Positions 43,112-55,681 of a DNA stretch of 64,000 bases are shown one piece after another. The position numbers and the translations under genes are program-made. A model generated the notes under the pieces. That model searched no databases. It had not been told where the DNA came from and saw only the letters and a list, made by a program, of their open reading frames with translations. Each line of letters opens with the position of its first letter. Positions within the stretch are counted from its first letter, which is position 1. This DNA comes from Pseudopithomyces maydicus (Eukaryota; Ascomycota; Dothideomycetes; Pleosporales; Didymosphaeriaceae): the NCBI GenBank assembly GCA_026873275.1, contig JANTUC010000011.1, positions 1,116,001-1,180,000 of the forward strand, given 5' to 3'.

Positions 43112-45384
43112 ATGCTCCACGAAATTCTCCTCTCGCTCTCGGGACACCCCTCGGCCCTCTTCGATCTCCCCCAAGCCCAGTCGCACGTGACCTCCACGCC
43201 GACGGCCCTGCTCTCGCCGCCCGAAGCGGAGCTGCTTTCTTCTCTGGGCCATCTGTCGCGTCTGCACCGCCGGATACGCGACCATGTTGCCCGCATTGGC
43301 TCTTCGCACCCGTCCACCGTGTGCCGCGCTGTAGCCACTGCCATCACCTCGTACCATCTGGAGAAATTCCAGCGCAAAGTCCTGACTGTAGAGAGCAGCA
43401 TCCTCAAGCAAGATGCATCCACCGTCGGCGCCTACAACATCGTCCCCTTGGCTGGCCTTGTCGGCGAGTTCTCCGAGTGGATCAGGTTGATGGAGTGGCT
43501 GTGGGACCTGAGCAAATTCATATCGTCACCCGACGCACAGAAAAAGGTCGGCCAGAAGGACTCCAAACCTGCGTCGGGTGCTGAGCTCATCGACAAACTG
43601 CGCACCGAGGCCCAGACCGGCTATCCTGATATCGAGGAAGCAGCCTTGCATCTCGGTGCTGTGGCCGAGACATCGTGGCTGCGACAGCTCTCCACCTGGA
43701 TCTTGTACGGCCGGTTGCCGGCATTCGGTGCCTCTGACTTCTTCATCCAAGATGAGACGGAAGAGGAGATGACTTTCTCTGTGAACCACAAGCTCTTGCC
43801 CAAATTTGTCACGCGCTACACTGCCTCTTCCATCCTGTTCATTGGCAAGTCGTTGAACCAAATACGATCTCTACCTGCCAATGCAAAATCTGTGACCGGG
43901 AGATCATTTGGCGCATCCGAGATGGACCTGCTGCCCGCCCATGTCGCCCACCTCTCCGAGGTCAAGGCACCCATATTGACCGCCAAATTGTCAGAGGCAG
44001 TTGCTGACATTCGTATATCCCTCTCACGCAATCTGTTGCAGCACCTGCTGCCACAGGAAAAGATCGTAGAGATTTTGACCGTCTTGCACCAATTCTTTCT
44101 TCTTGGGCGCGGTGAGTTTGCAATGACTCTAATTGCAGAGGCAGATGAGAAGACTGCCACTCGCCACAAAACATCGACCCAGCCAAAACAATCCCAGGGA
44201 TTTCAGGGAATTCTGCTCAAAGAGGGTGAGATTAGCCAGACATTGGCACGCTCTTTCACCGTGCTATCAACCTTGGGGGCGAGGATGACCACACAGATGA
44301 CATCCTTGATGTTGCTACCGAGTCGCTTCATCTCATCACGAGTAGTTCGTTGAGTACTCGTCCCGGGACACCAGGGCGCGCCCGAGATCCTACCAATATT
44401 CTGCCTCGAATCACCAATGTCGTCTTCAATGACCTTCTCCTGTCCGTCCCTACAACACTCACAATGGATGTAAAATCACCATTAGACCTCTTCATGTCAA
44501 AATCAGACATCGAGGTCTATTCCGCTATTCATTCATATCTTCTAGCGTTCCGTCGTTCCCACCTCCATCTCTCCCATCTTTGGCGGATCAGCAACATAAG
44601 AAGGGAATACCCGCCGCCTCCGGGATACCAATACAGTAATTCACCACACGGGAAAGCCATTCTCAAACGAAGGCGCGAGAGAAAAAACGCGCGCACCCGA
44701 GAACTGCGGAAAGTCTGGGCGACGTGCGCAGCAGCAATCTTCTTCCTGTCGGAAGGTGGGGCGTACCTGCAGGGTGAGGTTGTCCACGAGTCGTTCAAAC
44801 ACTTCCTGCACTGGGTCGAGAATCCAGGAGCAGCAGCGCCGCTGGAACCGCGACCGTCCAGTGGGTCAACATCTCAAGACTCTGATGATCATCCGCAGGG
44901 CACTGTGCAACACGACCCTGAGGCGCTTTCCCTTGCTCATCGCCGCTTTCTTTCTTCAATCGCCTATTCGCTTCTTCTCACCGACACTGCATTTACAACT
45001 GCCCTCCGCACTTGCTTCGCCCATGTAGATGAGCTGGTAGCATATGTTACCCGTCTACAGGCCATACAACAGAGTCTAGATCTTGAAGAAGATGAGGGAT
45101 TTGAGGACTACCAACACAATTACCATCAAGAAGAAAAAGACGTAAAACTAGAGCTTGATCGGTCACGACGCCGACTTGATTCCGATCTCAAGACGCTTGT
45201 AGAGCGCTTGCGGGAGATCGATTCTGAGAGAGTGGGGGCCGGTGGCGTTGGCCCTATGAGGAAAGAAGGCATAACCAGCGAGGGAGAATTCGAACCTCTT
45301 AGAATCGGCGGTGTTGATCGTTTACTGATGAAGTTGGATTGGGGAGGTGGAGAAGAGGAAGAAGAGACGGAGGACTTGGTTTGA
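43112..45384 (+). CDS. Gamma-tubulin complex component, GCP4-type, one apparent frameshift
   Basis: This is a member of the Spc97/Spc98 (GCP) family, which builds the gamma-tubulin ring complex that nucleates microtubules at spindle pole bodies. The frame starts MLHEILLSLSGHPS, the usual GCP4 N-terminus, and runs without introns. It breaks at the GGGGG run 44275-44279 after FTVLSTLG and resumes as GEDDHTDDILDVATESLHL to the stop at 45384. One added base gives 2274 nt and 757 residues. Conserved stretches are LGAVAETSWLRQLSTWILYG, VNHKLLPKFV and NPRITNVVF-like LPRITNVVFND. Late parts read SVPTTLTMDVKSPLDLFMSK, followed by the gamma-tubulin-binding helical domain. Confidence 0.88.
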
Positions 45385-46423
45385 TCTGACGAAGCTCATT
45401 GATTGAGATCTCTTCTCATTAGAGTTTGAGTCGTGATCGCTGAATGAGGGCTGAAATGCCGCATCCACCAATCCTGAAGACCTTCGCAGCAAGAAGCAAG
45501 AAGCAACGTTCATATTTATACCCCAGCCTTTCCATGGCCTTTCGATTCAATTTTGACTCCTCGAACAACGACACTGAAGTGCACTGCATTGATACCCAGA
45601 ATATCTTAATCTCTGTGAGAAGTGATTAAATAAGTAATCAGTATATTATCTGCCTTGTGGCCTAATCCAAAACTTAGACACCCTATGATGTACTCTGTGT
45701 TGGGCATGGCATGTTTTGTCTGTTGTTCGCGTCTCGCGCGGGTGTTCTACGTTGGCATAATGCCCCTGACCTTATCCGTACGTAGAAATCCACCTAGCGC
45801 TAACGATTCGAACCGTGCGGCAAAACGCTCGCTACGCCACTCGAAGGATTTGATTTGATGCATCTTCTTGGGATAGCATTTGCAGAGTGGGGCACAGTAT
45901 GACTTGGATAGAGTCGATAGCATGGATAGATATAAATATACTGAGAAGCTACAACGATACCCGCCAAAGCGTTGGGTATGAAATTATTTAGACAGACTGG
46001 TGGCGTTGTGACTGCGATAGATATCTAGGCTAAGCATATCCCTATGCGACCGGCAGGGGTGTATCCCATTCGCAACTTCGCGCATGCGGTCCGACCACAT
46101 ACCTATACGCGCGGGAGGATGAATTTTCATCCATAGCTGACAGGTTAAGAGCCAAGTTGTTCAGCCTCACCACGCGTCCCAACGCAGGATGCCCCCAGCT
46201 TCGCATCCATCAACCCGCTCGCCTCGACCCATCTCGCACGGATACGAAGCCCATTACCCGTTTCCGTCATCTCGCTCTCGACCCATCTATCCACCTTTGC
46301 CATGTCCTCCAATACGTAACTCTTCTCTCGACCCTCGTGATTCGTCTCTCGTTCTGTCTGACCGTCTGACTGTCTGACTGTCTGTCTGTCTCTACCTACA
46401 TATATACATATACATACCCCAAG
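45385..46423. other. Intergenic region
   Basis: This 1.0 kb stretch has no supported gene. A GGTTCGAAT-like B-box on the minus strand near 45815 lacks a tRNA-sized structure. A CTGACTGTCTGTCTGTC-type tract (about 46350-46395) and TATACATA repeats lie just before the Mid2-like gene. Confidence 0.4.
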
Positions 46424-47687
46424 ATGCGATCCCTCGCATCTCTGCCTTTCTCTCTGATTCTTCTGACTCTCACACTACTCGCGCGGCCCGCGAGAGGAGG
46501 CTCTTGCTATCTTCCCTCTGGCGCCCTCGATACGGATGGAGAGTACCAACCTTGCTCGAGCGATGCGTCGAATTTGCTTTCCACAATCTGCTGCGCGACG
46601 AAGAGGGCCATTGGCGCGGATGCGTGCGCGCCGAATGGGCTGTGCCAGGTGGGTATGATGGGGAAAGAGGAGGACAAGGAGGCGGCGTGGGTGAAGCCGG
46701 GTTGTACGAAGAGTGATTGGGGGGAGCAGGGGTGTTTGGGGGTTTGTGGGGTAAGTGTTATTTCTTGGGGGATTTGGGTGTGTTTTTTTATGTGGAAAAG
46801 AGATGTTGAGGAAGATGTGTTGGAAATTTTATTAGAGTGGGAGAATATAGTGTTGGAGAGGCGGGATATATATGAACTTTTGAGCCCAGCTAACCCGATC
46901 CTTTCCAGAACGAGAACGAACACCCTTCTCTCACACCCTGCGACCGAGCCGCAGGAAATGCCTCCCAGAAATGGTGTTGTGGCTCGACTCAAGACTGCTG
47001 CGACGACGATCCCGTCTCTGGATCTTCCACCGCGGTGTATCTCCCCACGGAATTCAATCCCCAACTCTTCGACTACAGTGCTCCCCGGTCATCTTGCTCA
47101 GCGTCGTCATCATTTTCTTCATCCACCTCCACCTCATCATCATCATCATCATCCTCGCCGTCCTCAACCCCTACCGCAACCAGCACACCTACCACCTCCT
47201 CATCGCCAACCTCAACACCTGCCGCCTCCCAAAACGAATCCTCACCTTCATCCTCACCCACCACCAGCAAACCAACCCTCTCCAAAGCCGCCATAATCGG
47301 CATCGCAGTCGGCCTCTCCGTTCTTGCCCTCCTCCTCATCACCCTCTTCATCCTCTTCCGCCGGGGCCGCCTCACCTTCTGGTTCCCCTTCCGATTCCCC
47401 TTCCGCAAATCCCGCTCACGGGGTCCCATCCCGCAAATCTGCATGGCGCCCGACGAGATGCCGTTGGAGAAGGGGAATGTTCCTGGTGCTGGTGCTGGCG
47501 CTGGGGTCTACAGCTATGGCATGTGGATAGGAGGAGGGGAAGTTCGGCGGCGACATCGGCGAGGGGGAGCAGTATAAGTAGGAGTGCGAGTGGAAGTGGG
47601 ACTATTAGGGGAGGCGGCTCGCAGATTTACGAGTCGCCGGATCATGTGGGGAGGTGGGAGTTGGAGGGGAAGGAGGTGTTTAAGTGA
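46424..47687 (+). CDS. Mid2-like single-pass membrane protein with Cys-rich ectodomain, one apparent frameshift
   Basis: Exons are 46424-46750 and 46909-47687; the 158-base intron has a GTAAGT donor and a TTTCCAG acceptor. A signal peptide is followed by a Cys-rich ectodomain (ICCATKR, ACAPNGLCQ, KWCCGSTQDCC). A long Ser/Thr-rich, presumably O-glycosylated stalk comes next, then one membrane helix (AAIIGIAVGLSVLALLLITL) and a basic cytosolic tail. The frame is open to 47577. A better C-terminus (GSQIYESPDHVGRWELEG, ending 47687) appears if one base is added in the GGGG run 47536-47539, giving 368 residues. The layout matches fungal Wsc/Mid2-type cell-wall sensors and related cell-surface proteins; sensing is inferred. 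Confidence 0.75.
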
Positions 47688-49547
47688 GGGGGTGAGGGGG
47701 TGGTGTGTGTGTCTGGCATTTAGGAGTGGGTTTGTATCTGGGGTATCTGGGTTAGATTGATTAATGGTTTTGTTTTCCTTTTGTGTCTTGGTGGAGCTTG
47801 TGGAATTTGCGATTTGCGAGGACATGGGTTGGGTATCTGTGATTCATAATGTAATCGGCAAAATTGGCGGCGGCATTGGTGCGTAAAACAACAAAGAATG
47901 GAGATGAGATACCTCTAGGTATCAGACATTGCTTTAGTGCATATATACCCTAGAATATCTAGATGGCGTGGTATAAACCTTATTGCGGACTTCATAAAGA
48001 GAAATCAGCGATACGTTCAAAATCCTGGAAAAGTTAGGATCTTATAGTTATGAGATCGCCATTTGATCCGCACAAGGATCATGATACCAGATATATTTTG
48101 TAAGCTTGAATATTGCCAATTCAGCTATGGGAGGTTACTAAGTATGCAAGGGCACGAAGGGAGAGGGTGTAGAGGTGGGGCGAAGGTACGTAAATCAGGT
48201 GACGTATATTTTCTGCCTGCACAGAGTGACACAGAAAGTATACTGGCTTTGTGTCACACCTCATTGACCACATTCTAACAAGAAGCAGCCATTTTTTATT
48301 TCTCTTTGACGTAATATCCTGTAGACTTTTACCTTTTCAAGAAAAGCTATATTTCTTATATATGGAGAAAAAGTTCGATTAGTCTTAATAGGCTCGTTCG
48401 GTTCAGAAAAAGTTACAAACAAGACTTAGAACAGCCATTTGTCTAGATTGTCTAGGTCGATTGTAGAATCTGTATTATTTTGATTAATGTATTTAAGAGA
48501 TAGTGCAGAGTCTTATTTTCTTTTGCGCTTGGCCTCACTAAGTCTTTTGAAAATTAAGACACTCACAACCACCCCGTTTTTCGTATGATAGGTTGAACTA
48601 TTCTATTCACCCAGCTGGTAAAATTTGTCTGGCGACTATACATATATATATTTTCTTTTCCTGCGTGATCCAAAGTTGCTCAAGCAAATTCTAATGAAGC
48701 GGCGCAATCGTCATCATATATTAACAGCTGCGCTGTGCTTACAACCTGGCTCGGAGTAAACGAATGAGTTGGCCAAAAGCTATGAAGGTAGATGTCGAAT
48801 CTGGCAGGAGTGTACATCGACCTCAGTCTTCAGGTAGCAGACTTGCCAAATAGCGTAGCACTTAGTAGGGCCGCCCATAGCTACGATTAGAGCTAAAACA
48901 ATATCTTATCCCCATCTAAACCCGCTACACAAATGGTTAAGATTTGCATAATACACCCTGCATCTACTAAACACCTCTTGCTAGGCAGACCAAGTTGGTC
49001 CGATGCGCTCGCCAAGCCGCTCAGTAAGCCATCTGATCCAGCGTTGGTGAGTGAAAATGTGCGCGCCCAGGAGATTGCTGCATCCTGGCTAACAGCAGAT
49101 ATTGCAACTCCTGCGTAGAAGGATGTTTCGAGCCTGGCGATGTGCATGTAGGGCTGAAGTGGGATATCAACCCCGCCAATGGGGTCTATTGTTCACATAA
49201 GCGTGAAGGCTAGTCCCGTTACAAAATTACCCGAAGCCGTTAGGAAATGCGAGATTTAGCGCCGAGTCGAACATGACGCCTTGCAACGGCCTTGCGTGGG
49301 CAGGTGTGACATAATGCGTGTCTGCTTTTAGATCTCAGCTCGTAGAAGTGACAGATGTGCGAGTCAGATCTATTAGAGAAGATTGGCGAAAAGAGACAAG
49401 TGGTTAAACGACCTGAAGGCAGCTTCAAAAGGCGACTGTGGGAATGATAATCAAGGTATTGGGTGCAACGAGGGAAAACAGCAACTCCAGTCCTCATCGC
49501 AATCTAGATTGAATCGACTCAACTCAACGAAGTAAGATCAAAATCAG
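47688..49547. other. Gene-poor intergenic region, partly AT-rich
   Basis: This 1.86 kb stretch includes an AT-rich block at about 48280-48700 that could be a degraded repeat, but no transposase or terminal repeats are visible. A minus-strand frame at 48893-49147 has no recognisable domain. Confidence 0.4.
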
Positions 49548-51494
49548 ATGACTCAATTCGGGAAGTGCGATATTTGTCGGCGGCGGAAAGTTAAAGTAAG
49601 TGCAGGACAGTGATGCGCGCTACCACTATTTATTGATGCATTTAGTGCGATGAACAACGCCCTTCATGTGGGCAATGCCGGAAGAAGAACCGTCCCTGTG
49701 GATACGATTATGCGGAAACCACACGGTTTTCCTATGAACTTGATGACGAATCGAGCTCGAATAGTATGGAGCTCGCACTTCGTCGTCGAGCTTTAGATCC
49801 TGCATTCGATGGACCAGACAACAAAGGCCCATCCAACGCCATGACTCTAAGAATTCGATCCGTCAAAGAGGCTAAAGAGGGTCGGGGCGTTTTCCATACC
49901 TTCAATACGGTATTGAAACCGGGGCGTCGCATGCGAGGGCGAGACCCCAGTAAGAAAGAACATTCACAGCATGCACCTGCTAATATTCCGCGCCCAATCA
50001 TCTCGCGAGACATGTATCTCAGCTTCGACTTCATAGAGTTGCTTGGTGAAGAAGTTTTGCAGTGGAATTCAACATTTCTATGGGGATGCTGGATATCTCA
50101 GGTACCTGGACGGATCGGTCGAAATGCTGCTTTGGACGACGCAGCAGAGTGTTTCATCGCAGGACATATGGTGATCTATAGCGGGGGTTCTAACGAGAGG
50201 GCCAAGGCGATAGCGAACGCAAAATATACGACTGCTCTTGGGAGCTTGCAGAAAGCGCTATATGCAGATGATGAAGTTCGATATTCGACCGAGACACTGG
50301 CGGCCGTGAATCTCCTTCTGCTTTACGACGTAAGTAAACATCACTGTATGGTGTTGGTACTAAACCCATGTACTGTGCTAGCAGTCGCTGTCTTGTCTAT
50401 ATTTAGTAAAAGCTCTCTAGTGGTTGGAAAAAGTGGTGGGACTTGTCGGATGACGTGTGGGAGAATATAACACTAATAATACCCTATAGGAGATCAATGA
50501 TTTCCGAGAATTACGCTGGCAGGCTCACTGTAAGGGGCTCATTCAACTTTTGTTCGCCCGCGGCCCTCAATGCATGACTGAGGATATGAGCCGATCTTTG
50601 TTCTATGCCGCATTGACCCACGATGTAAGTTTTGAGTCGAGCGAAATCAAGCGGAAGCTCACTGTCTTAGTTTTCGGAAGCAGTCCTCCATGGACAGGTA
50701 TCCACTTTCGATTCAGAAGAATGGTTGAATTACCCACCACCGCAGCATCAGTGGAATGCATGCATGGATTTCACCGGATCTGATGAGATCACGCGACATT
50801 TCATCCAGCTACCTAGATTGATTATGCTGGTTCGTCAGGTCCGCGAAAATCCTCTCGATTGGGATGTCGGTAATGCGGCGGTGGCGCTAGCTGAGCATCT
50901 GTATTGCAGTTACTCCAACATCATAACCCCCGTGTCGATACGGCTTTCTCGAGTGGACGCGTGAGCTGGGTCCGGACAGTTGAAGAGGGCATAGCACGGT
51001 ATCTTCCGGAGTCTCTGAGCTTTCAGTGGTTCAATGATTTCGAAGCAATTGTCCGCTATTGTTTTGTACGGGTATTGGTTTTGAATTTGTGTAAGGTGTT
51101 GCGCTCCATCCTGCCGTTCTCTCCAATACTGGATGCAGCGGATCTGGAAGAAGAACAAGAGCGGTGCACGATGCTGATAGTTGCTTCGGTTCAGTACGCA
51201 GAGACACAGGACCCAGTGTCTATGGGCGCGCTTATCATCCAATTACCTATGCAGGTAGCATATGGCGCGTGGTGGGAGACACGAGACTGCACAGAACCGA
51301 GCACGAACTGGGAAACGGAAAAAGCGGTATTCATGGAGCATTGGTGCTATGAGAAGACAAATGCATTCATCAAGGTATTGAACGGGGACCCAATATCGGA
51401 AAGCAAGCTCCAAGCCATGTACACAGCCGCCGCGGAAGCTGGCCAGTATAAAATGGGCTGCAAACGACAGGGCCCTTCAGCCCAAATAAATTAG
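49548..51494 (+). CDS. Zn2Cys6 fungal transcription regulator, one apparent frameshift
   Basis: Exons are 49548-49595, 49646-50329, 50490-50624 and 50671-51494. The first intron splits the zinc cluster, and the joined N-terminus has CDICRRRKVKCDEQRPSCGQC plus a sixth Cys (C-x2-C-x6-C-x6-C-x2-C-x6-C). The middle region is the usual fungal regulator domain, with LAAVNLLLLYD joined across a 160-base intron to EINDFRELRWQAHCKGLIQ and LLFARGPQC. The frame breaks at the CCCCC run 50927-50931, after YSNIITP, and resumes RVDTAFSSGRVSWVRTVEEG to a stop at 51492. One added base gives 563 residues. The target genes are unknown; no metabolite cluster is adjacent. Confidence 0.83.
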
Positions 51495-51941
51495 GCTTCA
51501 CACGGGGATGAACATTCTGGTGCGCAATGATATGTTGAGGAAACGGGTCATAGGCGGGCCATCGATTTCAAAATTGCTCTTAGGGCATCATGTGGGGCTC
51601 GTGCAAAACAACACTTGAAGTACCGTGGGCGTAGTGTGAGGCGGCAGCAAGCTCGGTGGCCATCAGCTCAGTCAAGCAATTCATCAGATCTGAAAAGAAT
51701 GCACAAGCGGCAAGTGGCTGCCGGACTGTTCGTCCCCACGACGATGTTGACGATAGTGATGTGATGTTGTGGCCCGGCACATGTGCAAGATCGCTCCAGC
51801 GCTAGCGCCCGGGAGGGCTTAGGCTAATATTTAGCCGAGTTGCGCTTGCCTGCCAAGCCCACAACTCGCAGTCGCCGAACTTCTCATTTCTAGCAGCAGC
51901 CTCCAGCGACAACAACACCAACCCACGACCCCGCCGTCAAG
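51495..51941. other. Intergenic region upstream of RPL9
   Basis: This 447-base stretch has a pyrimidine- and CAGC-rich leader just before the RPL9 start. No gene is supported. Confidence 0.4.
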
Positions 51942-52785
51942 ATGAAGTACATGTACGCCTCCCCGACCGCTTTGCACGCTCTAGCAACGAATCACATCAC
52001 ATTTCCCCACGAGTCCCAGCCGACGGACACGCCAGACGCTGGGCTCGAATCGCACTTTCGCAAATCTTCAAATCGCTGGACAATGGACTGACAATTGCGC
52101 AACAGCCACTCCGAGGAACTTCTCGAGATCCCCGAGGGGGTCAAGGTCGCCATCAAGACCAGGAATGTCGTTGTTGAGGGTCAGTGGATTCTTGTCTCTG
52201 GACTGGTCTCCAACTAACATCTCGCGCAGGCCCCCGAGGCAAGCTGACCAAGTCTCTGGGTCACTTGGCTGTCTCCTTCACACACCCCAAGAAGGACCTC
52301 ATCAAGATCGAGCTCCACCACGGCTCGCGCAAGAGCGTCGCTACCCTCCGTACCGTCCGCACTCTGATCGTACGTCGCGCCATATGCCGGGTGGAATGTG
52401 ACTGCTGGGCAACAGAACTGACTGGAGGCAGAACAACTTGATCATCGGTGTCACCAAGGGCTTCAAGTACAAGATGCGATACGTCTATGCCCATTTTCCC
52501 ATCAACGTCAACATCGAGAAGAACAAGGATACCGACTGCTTCGAGGTTGAGATCCGAAACTTCATCGGCGAGAAGATCGTCCGAAGGGTCAACATGAGGC
52601 CCGGTGTCCACGTCGAGGCTTCCAAGAACGTCAAGGATGAGCTCCAGCTCTCCGGAAACAGCCTCGAGGACGTCTCCCAGAGCGCCGCCGACATCCAGCA
52701 GATCTGCCGTGTCCGCAACAAGGATATCCGAAAGTTCTTGGATGGTCTTTACGTTTCGGAGCGGGGCAACATCGTTGAGGAGTAA
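51942..52785 (+). CDS. RPL9: 60S ribosomal protein L9 (uL6)
   Basis: This is a cytosolic large-subunit ribosomal protein. Exons are 51942-51952 (11 bases), 52106-52179, 52230-52369 and 52432-52785 (192 residues). The first intron interrupts the fourth codon (MKYI), as is common in fungal ribosomal protein genes. Conserved stretches are IPEGVKVAIKTRNVVVEGPR, LIKIELHHGSRKSVATLRTV, IIGVTKGFKYKMRYVYAHFP and RNKDIRKFLDGLYVSERG. The gene is intact. Confidence 0.97.
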
Positions 52786-53545
52786 GCGGATCATGAGGGT
52801 ACGGGTTTCATTACGGGCATATGAGCTTTCCTGCATTCGGGAGTGCAAACAGGCGCCATTGGGGACATAGCTCAAAATCATGTTCAACGAACAAAAACTT
52901 GATACCAGCTATCGCATACCGTCCAGTCGTGAGTGAATGATGGGTGTTGTGCGCTTACTGCTTAGGCGTGTTGGCACCAGCGGGCGACGGAGTAGATCAG
53001 GCATCTTCACAAATGTACCACATGCGCTGTCTTGCATACCATGCACAGAGGCGGGCTATATGAATGACTGTACGAGACGACTGAAGTTCCTCCGTGGCTT
53101 GACTGTGCATGAAGCTCGTGGTTCAACGTGCACGTTTCACACGCCCGTACATGATCGTTTTTATGACTGAACCGTTCAGCCCCGTGCAACTTACGCCCTT
53201 TTTCTCTCAGGTTATTGCCGTTTTCGAACTGCACAACTCACAATTGCAGGGATCCTTGGCGCTAAGTACACTCAAATGGCATCAGCAACTTGTCGACTTT
53301 AACAACTATCACCGCAAAATCCGCGGAGTTGGATGCATTCTGCCGTCTCGCTTCCTAATCAGCCGTCTGTACGTCACAGTGATGAGACATATATAAACGA
53401 CATGGCGATCCCAATGGAATGCTGTCCCGCGCACTGCACCTTCCTGTTGCCCTCCACGCATCAGTACCCCACCTCCAGCTCAGCGCCCCACTATTGCACC
53501 ATCCTCCTCAAGTTACAGCTAGCACTATAGGCGAACATCATCACA
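52786..53545. other. Intergenic region
   Basis: This 760-base stretch lies between RPL9 and the aldo/keto reductase. A TATATAA-like sequence lies at about 53390, roughly 155 bases upstream of the reductase start. No gene is supported. Confidence 0.35.
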
Positions 53546-54818
53546 ATGTCGGATGAACTAGTACAGAAGCTCCTAAAAGAGTCCAAGGCGGAATACCGAA
53601 ACCTTGGTAAAAGCGGATTGAAGGTGTCGGTTCCCATCCTGGGTGCCATGAGTTTTGGCTCGAAGAAATGGTAAGAAGGCATATGCGGGCCGTGGAGCCG
53701 TCTCTCGCGCTTAGTGTGTATCCTAATGGTACCCCAGGCAACCTTGGGTCATTGAGGAGGAAGAAACATTGCCGTTGCTCAAAGCAGCCTACGATAAGGG
53801 CGTCACAACCTGGGACACTGGTATGCAGGTTCATGAACAAGGAGATGGTGTTGCTTTGTGCTGATAGATCTACCAGCCAACGTCTACTCGAACGGTGTAT
53901 CTGAGGAAATTATAGGCAAGGCTATCAAGCATTACAACTTACCTCGTGAAAAGCTGGTCATTCTCACAAAATGCTACGGCTATGTCGGCGAGCAACCCGA
54001 GCTTCGGGCCATTCTCTACCCTAAAGAGCTGCCCCAGATAAAAGACTACGCTAATCAGGGCGGCCTTTCGCGTGCGGCCATCTTTAATGCAGTCAACAAG
54101 TCTCTTCAGCGCTTGGGCACGGATTATATCGACCTTTTGCAGATCCACCGATTTGACCCGACCACGCCGATTGAAGAGACCATGGAGGCACTACATGATT
54201 TGATCAAGAGTGGCAAAGTCCGGTATATCGGGGCGAGCTCCATGTGGGCAGTGCAATTTGCGCAGATGCAGTTCGTCGCGGAGAAGAACGGGTGGACCAA
54301 GTTCATCAGCATGCAGAACCACTACAACCTGCTGTACAGGGAAGAAGAGCGCGAGATGAACAGATTCTGTAACGACACAGGCGTAGGTTTGATTCCGGTA
54401 AGTCTTCTGCCTTTATGATTTTATCATGTTGTTAAAATATGATGTTGTTCGGGGCTGATAGCTTATGTAGTGGGCACCTCTGTGCCGTGGCCATTTAGCG
54501 CGTCCGGCGTCGGCCTACGGCGAGACGATTCGCTCCGAGGGCGAGAAGAAGGCTGGAACTTCGTCTACAGGTCCACAGGTCGAAGCAGACCGAAAGACAA
54601 TCGAGCGTGTGGAGGAATTGGCAAAGAAGCATGAGTGGAGCATGAGCTCGGTTGCCCTGGCTTGGATCAACAAAAGGGTCACATCTCCCATTATCGGCTT
54701 CAGCTCGGTGAAGAGAATTGATGAGGCTCTTGAGGCGAGAGGCAAGACATTGACGGAAGAGGAAGAGAAGTATCTCGAGGAGCTGTACACACCGAGGAAC
54801 ATTGTTGGACACTCGTAG
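53546..54818 (+). CDS. Aldo/keto reductase (versiconal-type / Kv-beta-like family)
   Basis: Exons 53546-53670, 53738-53820, 53877-54397 and 54471-54818 encode 358 residues. The second intron acceptor was placed at CTACCAG (53876) because it restores the family sequence TWDTANVYSNG. An earlier AG would insert extra residues. The catalytic tetrad is visible: Asp in TWDTA, Tyr in NVYSNG, Lys in LVILTKCYG and His in LLQIHRFDP. NADPH-binding parts are VGLIPWAPLCRG, PIIGFSSVKRIDEAL and the C-terminal YLEELYTPRNIVGH. It reduces carbonyl substrates with NADPH; the physiological substrate is unknown. The gene is intact. Confidence 0.92.
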
Positions 54819-55681
54819 AGGAAATGGCTCCGATGGTTCCGGTGGTGGTTCTAATGATGGACGGCCAATACTATAGATAGATATATCACGGAAGGCGGAT
54901 ACATGAATGATACTTACTGTTCATTCGAGAAGGCTATGAAGTTCTTCACTTGGGTATTATGATATTGGTTGCAATGACAATGCCTTTGCACGTTCGCTGG
55001 CATTGAGAGTCAAGATGCTGTCTGCGAGAGATCAGCCCATCCAATCGCGGATGGTGAGTTGCCGGGCCGAATGCACATTGAATAAGCCGTATCATGTGGA
55101 CCTCGCGAGGATGCATCGGCGCGTCGGAGAGCTGTTTGAGTGAGCAATGCGCGTTTTAGACCCGGGCTAGGATGACGTAGGCCGGATCGCGTGAGAAGTC
55201 GTTCCATGGTCCCACGAACGCCTCACCACGGCGGGAGGCTCAACACCGCACGCAAAGAGCCACAGGCTGTCTGCAGGGCAACTCGAGACAATCGCAGAGC
55301 CTCGTCGCGTGCCTTTGTGCTCTCTGGCTCGCATGTGCCTGGCACCAGTGCTGATTCCGTCAAAGGGAACAGGCGGAGCTTACCCCGCATTTCACTACGA
55401 TCCCCAGTCCGTGCGCGGCGCAGCTCACTCACGGCAGGTGGGTCCCCATTGGGTGATTGATGGTACGAGGTCGGTCATCAGGTGCCTGTCTCCTGTCGAA
55501 CGGCGCCCTTGAATAACCCCTCCTCGCCTGCGCCCTCTCCTCCTTCTTTCCTTCTTCACACTCTCACCTGTGCCTGATTGTCTACTCTCTCACTCAAGCA
55601 CCATCCTTTGAGCCCGTCTCATCATCTTTGTCTTGCTCACAGCCCGTTCCTCCCAGCTTGCTGCGTTGCCTCCCCATCACA
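54819..55681. other. Intergenic region
   Basis: This 863-base stretch holds overlapping short frames without domains. Pyrimidine-rich sequence at 55510-55670 is probably the leader of the next gene. Confidence 0.4.

Noticed and set aside
45780..45850. tRNA-like A box and B box (GGTTCGAAT) on the minus strand
   Set aside because: The spacing between TGGCGTAGC and GGTTCG is only about 27 bases, too short for a tRNA. The T-arm and acceptor stems do not pair.
48280..48700. AT-rich block as a RIP-mutated transposon
   Set aside because: No transposase fragment, terminal repeats or second copy are visible in the window, and composition alone is not enough.
50330..50489. Two introns with a middle coding exon in the Zn2Cys6 gene
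   Set aside because: The middle segment gives early stops in the frames tried. One 160-base intron joins LLLLYD directly to EINDFRELRW, matching the family.
53821..53876. Aldo/keto reductase intron ending at the first AG (CTGATAG)
   Set aside because: That acceptor inserts extra residues before NVYSNG. The CTACCAG acceptor gives the conserved TWDTANVYSNG.
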